Source of the DNA: Symbiodinium natans
Lineage: Eukaryota; Sar; Dinophyceae; Suessiales; Symbiodiniaceae
Direction of reading: 5' to 3'
Length of the DNA stretch: 64,000 nucleotides
Assembly (NCBI GenBank): GCA_905221605.1
Contig: CAJNDS010002575.1
Span: 130,432-194,431, forward strand
Part shown: positions 35,057 through 44,665 of the stretch, one piece after another
How positions within the stretch are numbered: the stretch's first letter is position 1
Layout of the letters: each line of letters opens with the position of its first letter
The notes under the pieces: generated by a model
The model's input: only the letters and a program-made list of their open reading frames with translations
Database searches by the model: none
What the model was told of the DNA's origin: nothing
Made by a program: the position numbers and the translations under genes

Positions 35057-35769
35057 TCTGCCCTTGCCCTCACCAAAGCCGAACCAAGCATCAAGCAGGT
35101 CGTCCAGAAGCCGTGGAAAGGGTTCCAGGGCCTCATCTCTAACCCAAGCTCACCAATGAACACTCGTACACTGTCGTACACTCGCAGACACTCACTTGAT
35201 CACAAACAAGAGCAGCACAGAAGACAGAAGACGATGTTGCTTTCCCAGCGTGGGGCTGAGCAGACTTCCGAATTTAGTCGAGAGATGGGGCGCCTTAACC
35301 CATGAGTCGAAAAGTGACCCGGGGGACTGTCGCAGACGCGAAGCTGTGAATACAGCACATATTAAAATCAGCAAGTGAAGGCGTCACAGCCCGGAAAAAA
35401 AGAGGTCCCGGACCGATTTCTGACCCCCTCCCCTGCCCGTCACAATATTTGTCCCCGCAACAGAAAACGAAGATCCCTGACCAGGGAACGGCGTTGCTCA
35501 GCCAGGTGCTCTGACCACGGAACCCCTAAGGCAAGTGAAGGAGTGCGGCCAAGATCTTGATGCAAAATGCCCACGAGTGTGCCCTCAATCCCAGATGAAC
35601 AAAACCTCATGTGATCACACTGCGTCGTGAGTTCGACCCCAACACCAGACCTAGCCGTTAGTTGGGGGAACCCCGCAGGATGCAGCCTCCGCCAGCGTCG
35701 GTGAGCGGAACCGCGGCTGGCGCAGCTCTTGTCGGAAAGCCTCACAAGGAAAACAAAGGTACTTCGAAC

Positions 35770-36843
35770 TTAAAGCAGCGAGGCAACAGTTCTGTGCCGG
35801 AGAGCAGGAAGCTGCGTCAGCGGCATGAGCGCATCCTCGGCTAGGACGTGCCACGCATCCTCTGCCGAGTCTAGCCAGTCCCAGCGCTGGCAGTGCTGCA
35901 GGAGGTCGAGGCAGCCACGCTCCGCTAGGAGTAGCAGAATGCGGCTCAAAGACTCTTGGCACTCTTGGCCGCCTTGTACAGCACGTAAAAACTGCCCGCT
36001 GGCAATGTAGGCGACTGCCCCTGCACTGTCGAGAACGGTCTGCGAGAACTTGCCGCCAGCCCCCAACAGCAGCCGCACTGGCCGAGCCATTGATGCGGCC
36101 TGCGCCAAGCACCAAGGTCCCAGGACGGCCGGCAACACGCCGTGCAGGTGCAGCTCGCTAGCTATCCTCAGCAAGTCAGCAAAAGAGTTTGTGAGTCTGA
36201 TGGAACCTGAAGCATACCGTGCCGTAACGTTTCGGAAACCCTGAGTAAACGATCAGTAAACGAGCCTGAGGCTCCTCATGAAGTCGTGTTCGTCCAAAAG
36301 GGCCAGGTGTGGAACCCATTCGCCTCGACGAAAGTGCCGCATGAGCTCCTGCTCTGATTTAGAGAGAAGGTACTTCTTGCACAAGGAGATGCGGAGAATC
36401 TCTTCTTGGATCAGCTCTCGGCTGCACGACTGCGCGCCGTGCGTGCCGTGCGCTGCCTCGGAACTCAGGTGACTGCGACATGCTCCGACATGCAGTGTCA
36501 GGCAAAACTGGTGTAGTGTCGCTCGACTCCCTTGGCCTTAGCCCCGGGCTTCGGGCCACAGCTGGCGCAGCTCCGACAGGCTCTCCTGCCGCCAATGCAG
36601 GCAAACGCAGCCAACGGGCAACGGTCGGGAGTCTAGGCAGGCTCGGCCAGCCGAGCTTTTCCTCGGCCAGGTCATGCAGCTGAACAAGGAGATGCGACCT
36701 CGACAGTCGACAAATCTCGGCAAGAGTAAGGACCTTGTGTGCCCTTGTACTGCGACGCAGTAGTGTTGTTCAAGCTTGTTCAACCTTCGCAGCGCAGTGC
36801 CATCAGCTGTCAGCTCGACCATTTCTAGAATGCTCCTTTCCAC
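35770..36843 (-). CDS. Unrecognised Leu-rich helical protein, multi-exon
   Basis: Minus-strand segments in order: MERSILEMVELTADGTALRR (from 36,843), LAEICRLSRSHLLVQLHDLA (about 36,560-36,735), EEILRISLCKKYLLSKSEQE with LALLDEHDFMRSL (36,260-36,470), and a long frame 36,174-35,770 containing ILLLLAERGCLDLL and WLDSAEDAWHVLAED. All are amphipathic, Leu/Ala/Glu-rich and low in Gly and Pro, which suggests an alpha-solenoid or other helical scaffold. I do not recognise the family. ATG at 36,843 is a plausible start, and the frame ending at 35,770 may stop there or splice onward. Confidence 0.5.
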
Positions 36844-37454
36844 ATCATCTTATGTGCTTGGTGCTCTTTCAACTTCAACAACATCCTTGTGCTTGGCGGC
36901 GTGTCCCGTACGGAAACCACCCATGAGAGAAAGCCATGACACACAGCCGGTGCAGGGTCGCATGGGTCGCATGTCTTGGGTGCCCGGGCCAAGTCCACGC
37001 ATCCTCCTCCAAGAACCGAACTGCTTGACAACGGCCCTGCCCATCGATAAACCAAGAAGCAAGAGCAACAATCATGTAACAGTACACTTTCTTACTTCAA
37101 GCATCGCCCAACCCTTCCCCCCATAAGCCAAATGCAGGTGCTGAGTTAAAATTCAATGGGCCAGTGAACTTCGCAGCTTCTTCGCCTCGAGCCAACAGTT
37201 CTGGCCTCAGATGTGGGAATGGGGAGACGGGATGGAGTGAGGAAAGCCACCGTAGATCGCAAGGCTCACACGCAGAGCGGCTGCAAAGAACGGCGAAGCA
37301 TCACACAAGGCTTTGCCGTCGCACAGCAGCTCCCACACCTTAGCATGCGCATGCGAAACAAACCCCACTTGCCGCACACAAGAGCCTGCACAGCACCATG
37401 TGTCAACGATCAACGACTCCTGGAATTAGACAGGCAGTCGCCGTCGTAATAGCG

Positions 37455-37462
37455 GTAGCAAT

Positions 37463-37500
<38 letters not shown>

Positions 37501-37512
37501 GAGGAGGAGGAG

Positions 37513-37584
<72 letters not shown>

Positions 37585-37603
37585 CAATGGTGGAAAAAGA
37601 AGC

Positions 37604-37671
<68 letters not shown>

Positions 37672-37685
37672 GAGTAGTAGTAGTA
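37455..37685. repeat. Trinucleotide microsatellite: AGC, AGG, AGT
   Basis: Consecutive (AGC)n, (AGG)n and (AGT)n runs, with a second (AGT)n after a short interruption near 37,584-37,605. Homopolymeric frames (poly-Val, Thr, Tyr, Leu) across it are artefacts. Confidence 0.95.
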
Positions 37686-37814
37686 GGCCCCATCCCCTGG
37701 CCCCATGCCCCTCGACCCCCATGGCCCCCATGGACCCATGGCTCCTGGCCTCATGGTCGCATAGCTCTTTCAGCTGACTTTAAAGGGTCCCAGTGCATGC
37801 CAGCCCCCCCATGA

Positions 37815-38420
37815 AACCCTAAGCCCGAAAGGGGGGGCCCTCAGATCGTCTCGGGGGTATGGGGGTTTGGGGTTTAGGGTTTAGGGTTGTAGAGTTTAGG
37901 GTTTAGGACATCGTGAGGTTTTAGGGTTTATGGATTTTGGGGGGGTTTAGGGTTGAGGTTTAGGGTTTAGAGGGGGCTTGCGGTTTAGGGCTTGAGAGAA
38001 AATGGATCAGAGCTTAAGGGCCTCACAGCTCGACCAAAGGAGGGTTGATATCAACTTTGGGGCCCCAAACCCCAAACCCCAAGCCCCAAACCCCAAACCC
38101 CAAACCCTAAACCTCGAGTAGATGTAGGGCCCAAAAGGGCCCCGAAGCTAAGCTCAAAGCCCCAGCCGAAGTGGCACTGGACTTCAGAGCAAGGTCTCCT
38201 TAAACCCCGAAACTTACTATACTATTTGCTTAAGAACCCTTGGGTTAGGGTTTAGGGTTTGGGGCCGTCTTAGGGTGATTTAGGGTTTCGGGTACGCCTA
38301 AACCTTAAACCCTTAAACCCGATAACCCGAAACCCTATAACCCCAAACCCTATAACCCTAAGCCCTATAACCCTAAACCCTACAACCAAACCTTTAGCGT
38401 GTGGGCTGTCCCCAGGTAGG
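37815..38420. repeat. Degenerate telomere-like tract with orientation switches
   Basis: TTTAGGG-type units at 37,860-38,000, CCCCAAACC/CCCTAAACC at 38,060-38,115, a short TTTAGGG stretch at 38,240-38,290, then CCCTATAACC units at 38,300-38,395. Confidence 0.85.
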
Positions 38421-38517
38421 GTTTAGGGATTGCTCAGAGCCTAGGCCCAGGCCTTCATGGTTCAGTGTCGTGGAAGTTAAGGCTAAAGGGGACTTAGGGG
38501 GTCTGGGGGCTTAGGAA

Positions 38518-38818
38518 CTAATGTTGACTTGACATTAATAAAGCCCGCTACAATTATAAAATCCCGCTGCCCGGAACACAATATGTAACCCGCCACAATT
38601 ATAAAATCCCCGCCCGGAATTTTTTTTTTCGGGCGATGTTGTGCAACTAACTTAAACTGATAAGTTTCAGGGTGTTGGAAGAGAATGAGTTTAGAGCTTG
38701 CTGGCTAAAACTAATACTACGTCCTGCCAGGATTTAGGCGGATATTATTGAGGAGGCCCTGGCCGAAAAGATTGATCAATGAAGGGGGGGGGGGTTATTA
38801 ATGCGAAGTCAACATTAA
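38518..38818. mobile_element. MITE-like element with 24-bp terminal inverted repeats
   Basis: The left end 38,518-38,541 and the reverse complement of the right end 38,795-38,818 match at 21 of 24 positions (core TAATGTTGACTT..CATTAATAA). The 301-bp interior is A/T-richer than its surroundings, has no ORF, and carries a subterminal direct repeat (ACAATTATAAAATCCC at about 38,554 and 38,593). A clear target-site duplication was not identified. A non-autonomous DNA transposon is the best reading. Confidence 0.65.
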
Positions 38819-38879
38819 GGGAGTCAAATGGCACTTATAGTTCATAAGTAACAATGCTGCCCACGTCACTGGCCCTTTT

Positions 38880-39480
38880 GGGGGTCGGCGGCACTGGCGG
38901 TAGCCATTAAATCGGGCAGCGCGAGGTCCCCAAAGGACCGAGCAAATGCGGACCTTTTAGCCCGGGTCGTCCCGGGAATAGCCTTGCTGTCCTCTGGCCT
39001 TCTGCGAAGCAGAATTAGGCCGGACGCCAGTGCCGCCGACCCCCGCGTGCCGCCGGTGAACGGTTTTTTTTTCGTTGTTTTTTGCGTCGCCACGGAGGCC
39101 CCCAGAGGGCGCGCATCATGAGCATCAGCGGGTCCAGCCCGGGACCCCCAGGCGCGCATCAGGAGCATCAGCGGCTCCCGGGGCGGGACCCCGGGGGCGC
39201 ATCAAGAGCATGATGCCCCCCAAAGGGCGGGCATAAGCGACGTGTCTAAGCCCGGGGCTAGGAAAAAGGGAGTTTAGGGGCCTTATAAAGTGCTTAGAAA
39301 CGTTAAGGGAGTCTAGGAGCCTCAAACGCTTAGAGATTTGAAGGGAGTTTAGGGGCCTGAAAATGCTTAGAAACTTAACGCTTAGAGATTTTGAGGGAGT
39401 TTAGGGGCCTCAACATGCTTAGAAACTGCTCGCCCCGGGCTTCTGCCTGCGCTGCCCGCCCATGGGCGCAGCCCCTTAAA
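38880..39480. repeat. Composite dispersed repeat, copy 2
   Basis: Same block order as 32,601-33,020: 38,880-39,041, 39,098-39,235 and 39,427-39,480. Between the last two blocks, 39,266-39,425 holds tandem units of GGGAGTTTAGGGGCCT and TGCTTAGAAAC instead of CCCTAAA. Confidence 0.9.
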
Positions 39481-39639
39481 ATCCGGCCCCCGCGCCGCCC
39501 GTGGTCCAGGGCGGAGCCCGCGTCGCACTAAAGCGCTAGCTTTAAGGGGCGAGCGCCCGAGCCGCCGACCCCGCCCAAGATTGCTTCAAATTCGCGCGGG
39601 GCCCTTCGGGAGGCCTCCGAAACGGCATCCAAGGGGACG

Positions 39640-40420
39640 CAACACGCGGTGGTGCGAAAAGCACGAAAACCTCGTAAAAACCATGGGTTTTTACGAAAAA
39701 CCGAGGCCACAAAACACCCGCAGCACCCCATTAAACCCTCACGGGCGCGCATCATCGGCCCTAGCTTTTCACATGGGGCGCGCGGCAGGCCGAAACCACG
39801 TTTTTCAAGGTTTGGGGGGGGTACCGGAAGCCCAAAACCAGGCGTGCCCTTGACCCGCCCCCAAAGTGCGCATCATCGAAACCCACGTCCGGGGGGGGGT
39901 CTGCTGATGCTGCTGATGCGCGGGGTCCGGGCGCATCATCGAGCCATCGCTTCTCTTGGGCTTCGTGGGGGGGTCCGGGCCCACGGCCCAGAGACCCAGC
40001 TGATGCTCATGATGCTCGGTTTGGGGTGTTCCAACAGCAGAAAACCTCGTAAATACCGAGTGTTTTGTGGGTCCACGTAAAAACGCCCCTAAAATCGCTC
40101 ATTTTACGCGCTCGAACGGCTTCGTGCCTACAAAACACCCGAACAGCAGGACCCCGAGTGCGCTTAAGGGCATTCGGGGTCTTGCTTTTGGGGGTTTGGT
40201 GGGCACGCAAGCGTTCCAGGAGGTTTCGGATGGCCTGGGGGAGGCCGCTGATGCTCATGATGCTCTCTCTTCCTCGGTTCCAAAAGGCTTCCCAAGCTCA
40301 AAAACACGTGTTTACAGCGTTTTCTGAAGGTTTTTCGAAGGCAAAACTCATGCTTAGAATGTCTTTTGGGCTCCCAAACCAACCCCAATGATGCTCCTGA
40401 TGCGGGTGCGCGCGCGCGCG
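39640..40420. repeat. Repeat-derived region with hairpins
   Basis: Short motifs recur: AAAACCTCGTAAA and ACAAAACACCCG (near 39,666/39,709 and near 40,041/40,130), and GATGCTCATGATGC-like units (near 40,000 and 40,250). Hairpins lie at 39,673-39,695 and 40,146-40,185. No gene is supported, although frames are open on both strands. Confidence 0.6.
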
Positions 40421-40424
40421 CGGG

Positions 40425-40425
<1 letters not shown>

Positions 40426-40470
<45 letters not shown>

Positions 40471-41166
40471 CGAAGGCAGGAGAAAGAGAGACAGAGAGAA
40501 GGAGACGAAGAATGAAAGAGAAAAAGAGACAAAGGTGAACGAAGAAGAGAAAGGTGAACGAACAAGAGAAAGTGAGAAGATAGAGAGGGAGAGAGATTTT
40601 AAAAAAAAACAAAGAAGAGAGAGAGCGAGAGAGAGAGAGAGAGACAGACAGAGGAAGACTAACAGCAACAGAAAGAAAAGAAAAAAGAGAGAGGTGAAGG
40701 AGAAACAAAGAGGAAAAGAAACAGAGAAAGACCAACAGCAAGAGAAAGAGAAAGAGAAAGAGACAGAGAAAGAGAAAGAGAGAGAGAGAGAGACAGACAA
40801 AGAGAAGTAGAAGGAAAAAGATATTGAAGAGACAGAGAATAAAGAGAAAGAGAAACAAAAAAGATAAAGAGAAAGAGAAAATGAAAACAAGGAAGCAGAG
40901 GAGAATAAAGATAAAGAGAGACAAAAAGATAAAGAGAAAGATGAAATAAAAACAAGGAAGCGCAGGGAAGTAAGAGGAGAAAGATAAAGACGGAGAAAAA
41001 GAAAAACAGGCAAGTAGAGAGAGGAAGAAACAAAGACAGAAAAAAAACACACGCGAGAGAGCGAGAGAGAGAGAGAGAGGAGAGAGCGAAAAAGACAAAG
41101 GACAAAGAAAAATGGAAAGAGAGCGAGAGGAGAGAGACAAAGACAAAGGACAAAGAAAACGGAAAG
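40426..41166. repeat. 45-bp poly-G followed by about 700-bp polypurine tract
   Basis: A CG alternation (about 40,408-40,422) runs into 45 G (40,426-40,470) and then almost pure GA/AG purine sequence to about 41,166. A (AGT/AGC)n stretch follows at 41,255-41,310. The 333-codon minus-strand frame across it is an artefact. Confidence 0.95.
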
Positions 41167-41353
41167 AGAAGACAGTGCCAAGGTTCAAGGTTTCGTGCTT
41201 TGGGGGGCGGGGGCCGGCCCGTGCCGCTAGGCCTGAAATAATCATTGTAAATGGAGCAAGCAGTAGCAATAGTAGAAGTAGCAGTAGACAAAGTAGCAAT
41301 GGCAGCAGTAGCAGAGAATGGAGACAAGAAAGGCATCATGCAACATCGCCGGT

Positions 41354-41824
41354 TCACCACTCCGCTTCTCGATTGTGCAAGTAGACGAACATCAGCCACC
41401 TGCACAACAGCGTTGTAACTTCGCTTTGTCGCAGATGAAGAACCGACCCGGGCAACTTAGCGCCCTGCTGTGGGAGCACAGAAGCAAATGACTCCGATGT
41501 CCTGCGCGCTGACAAGCGAGCAAGAATTGTCTGCCAACTGGTCAGGGTTTGACGCAGCTTGGACTCTTGGACGGAAGTTGCGCTCACGATCTCTTCCGCA
41601 CAGAGAACGGTTTTGACCTGCTGGCTAGTTAGTTGCGCGGGGAATCCGCCTTGCTGGTGAAGAGTCTTGGCTCGTAAATGCTTGAGGCAGGTGGAACGGC
41701 GGCCCCGAAGGGGGACCCAGAAGGGCTTGTGGGCCCTTGAAAGTTCTTCTGCCCATGGGTGCGCACAGGCAAAGACGAGCGAAGCCGAGCAAAGCCTTCG
41801 AAGACTACTGGCTCCTGAAGACAA
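41354..41824 (-). CDS. Candidate exon, unidentified protein
   Basis: A 156-codon minus-strand frame has coherent composition in its second half (VKTVLCAEEIVSATSVQESK; LTSWQTILARLSARR), consistent with a helical protein. A competing frame overlaps its start. No domain is recognised. Confidence 0.3.
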   Translation of the reverse strand: MSSGASSLRRLCSASLVFACAHPWAEELSRAHKPFWVPLRGRRSTCLKHLRAKTLHQQGGFPAQLTSQQVKTVLCAEEIVSATSVQESKLRQTLTSWQTILARLSARRTSESFASVLPQQGAKLPGSVLHLRQSEVTTLLCRWLMFVYLHNREAEW

Positions 41825-41899
41825 AGTGGTGGCGCAGCCACCTGAGAAATAGTAGATTTAGTAGATTCTTAAATCACTGCTTGCTGACTGACAAGCCGG

Positions 41900-44640
41900 T
41901 GCGCAAGAGCTTGCTGATTGCAACTGCGGGAAAATGCTGTTGACTGGGTACGGCACCGGTCCATGAAGGTCTCGTAGTGGGGTGCCGTGCAGTTCTGCCA
42001 AGATGCGCCTGGACGCGAAGCAACGTGTCTGAATCAAGACTGGTACGTGGGATGTCGTGGGTTTATTCTTACCATCAGAGGGAACGAATCTGTCTCTTCT
42101 GAACCAGTTAATTAACGATGAATGACATCATGCACAGCCAGGACACCATGCCTCCAGGCCGGCAAGTCACCTCCGACGACGTCTTGGAGGGCACTGTCAT
42201 CCCACAAATTCAGAACGCAGCACTTTGTGGTGGCTTTCGCGGCCTCGCTGCAGGCAAAGTCCTTCGCCTGGTAGAGCATCAAAGAACTCCTGTGGCACAA
42301 GCATCGACATTTACGGCTTCCTTCATGGCGCTCGCGAATTCAAGAAGCAGCCCTACAGTCAGGGCCTGGGGGTGGGGTGCAGGTAGTGTGTGTTTTTTAA
42401 GCCTTGAGTTTGCTTTAAGACCTTCGCGTGAACCTGAGCACGTGCTTCACGGCATCAGTACCCAGTACGCCCTTCCTGCAACGTCCGGACACCACCTGCC
42501 TCCCTCGAGTGCGCTGCCCCGCCCCCGAAGAGTCGCTCCTGACGGCGTTCAGGCTTCCGTGGCAAGTATATGCGCCTCTACACGAATCCCATACTGCATG
42601 AAGCCTTTGTGAAGTGGCGAAAGTAACTTGTAGGTGGCACGGTGGCTTGCAGCAAGAGTCATGCTTTGGTGGAATGAGGGAAGGCTTGGGTGTTCCTTGT
42701 CTGCTTTTCCGTAGGGTCGGTGTTGTCTATTGGGTGCCGCTGAGCTTGGGGGGTTCCTGCGGGAACGAGGCTGTTCAGAATGATCTCATTTCGGCGGGGG
42801 CAGGTGGCTCAGGAATGTACGTTAGTAAGGCACCCCTTCGCTTTGCATGTCCTTTACCAGCGTTCACGCTTCGTTTCCAACTCGTTAAAGCTCAAGGTTC
42901 TCGGGATGCAGTTGGATGCAAGATGATGCAAGTGTAGGCAGTACAGGCTTCCAGTATCTTCCAGGTTGCAGAGGAACGGCCCTGGTTTGCATTCTGAGCC
43001 TGCATTCTGACATATCTGACCCACAAATCGCTGGCAGTCGAGGTCAAGAGCTGGCCTCTAGGTTCTGGCTGAAGGCACAAACCAGGGAGGCGTCTCCCAA
43101 CAGCTCAGTAGCCTCGCCAGGGGACTCCAGCCAACCCTGAACGCCAGCTTACCAGCTTTACCACCAAGTCTTTGAAGCTCATGGCTCAATGCTCTGGCCC
43201 AGCAGATTCAGCCCAGAGCATAACACAATACTGTTTTGGCAGATTTAGCCCAAGTGCTGGGCAGTCTTCCGGGCATGAACTTCTGAAAGGGCACACTTGT
43301 AGGCTTATAATGGCACACACAGTTCCGCTACCAGTAGCCAAGGCCGTAGAGGCATCGATTCGGAAACCAGATGAACCGATTCGCGCATTGGACTTTTGGA
43401 TTTTCGCACCAGTCCGTAGATTCACATTTCCGCCAGATGCGAGCACCCTAGATTCACCACTCTTCAAGCATGCGTAGCCGACTCGCGCACTAGCTGACCG
43501 GCTGCCCGCACCGAATGCAGTCCCCGTAGAACAATGCCACATTCCCGCGACAGCATGTGACACCGAGTGAACCAGGCATTAACACCCGTGCTGGGGACAC
43601 AGCACGTAGGACGCAGGCAAAGCCCAAGCTTTTGGTTTTTCCCTGTCACCGGCGGTTCGGGAAACCCTGAGCCAAGCACGACTGCCCGTTCAAGCTCTTC
43701 CATGAGCTATTTTAGGGTGTCCCCCCCCCCATCTTGTTTTGGGATTGCAGGTTTCGGACCCCCTCATCTGCTCAGGGTTTTCATGAGGGCCTCAGAGAAT
43801 CGAAGACGCAAGTTGCACGTGTCTGGTGGGCCAAAGCACTCGACCATCACGGACCATCACTCAGCTGTGCCATGGCTCGACCTCCCCTGGCTGTTCCCTT
43901 CATGCCAACGGACCCCATCCCGAAATCCGGAAAACCTTCTGCAACGTACCGCCCAAAAGTCACAACGGTTTTCGTGACTCCTGCACTGCACGTCAAAAAT
44001 GCTTGAGCCCTCAGTGAGGCTGAACAGTCGTGAAGGACTCCAGAAGCTTTCAGAGAACAGAGCCGCTGCGAAATCCCAAGAACACAACGTGAAGGCATGT
44101 CGAAGGCTTGAAAGATTTCTGAAGGGGAGCGACTCCTTTGGAGAAAGCAACGCCAGGGAACGTTTGCAATGAGACTCTGGGACCCTCACTCGGAGGTGTC
44201 CACATGGTGCCCTCTGAGGCCATCTCGGTCGGCTGTGCTTTGCGCCCTGCTGCAGCGCTTTCCGCTTCAGACACTCAATGAAACTCAAAGAAGCCATCCA
44301 ATGCCAGCAACTCAAGCGATCCACGAACGCGGCCAAGAGCGCTCTTCGTCACTGCCAGATGCCGCTTTCTCGCTTCGGGCTCGAGCGCTTTGTGCTCGAA
44401 AACTCGGGAGTCAATCTGGAGGCTGTTGACGATGTCCGATGAGATTCGATTCATTCGATGGACGTCCGACGACGTCCGATGACGTCCGACTCGAGCCTGG
44501 CTCAGAAGGACGACGAACAACTCGCTGCCCCAGTGTCGCAGGGCTCGGACGCCAGGCGGAGTCTCCTTGTTCTGGTACATGACCTGTGTGGTTCCAAAAC
44601 AAGGTCACGTCTGCTCACAGCACGAAAGGCAGGGGCCTTG
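41900..44640. other. Region with weak exon candidates only
   Basis: Open frames exist on both strands but none is recognisable. The best candidates are a minus-strand MEELERAVVLGSGFPEPP start near 43,703 followed by a GTGACA donor-like site, and a frame on each strand at 42,118-42,300. Short GACGTCCGAYG repeats lie at 44,430-44,490. Confidence 0.2.
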
Positions 44641-44665
44641 GAGCGGCTGAGCCGCTATCTTCCAC

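Noticed and set aside
37398-37814. ORFs with poly-Val, poly-Thr, poly-Tyr or poly-Leu
   Set aside because: Trinucleotide microsatellite read in different frames.
40298-41299. 333-codon minus-strand ORF rich in Ser, Leu and Phe
   Set aside because: It is the translation of the polypurine tract's complementary strand. Two other frames are similarly open, so openness reflects composition.
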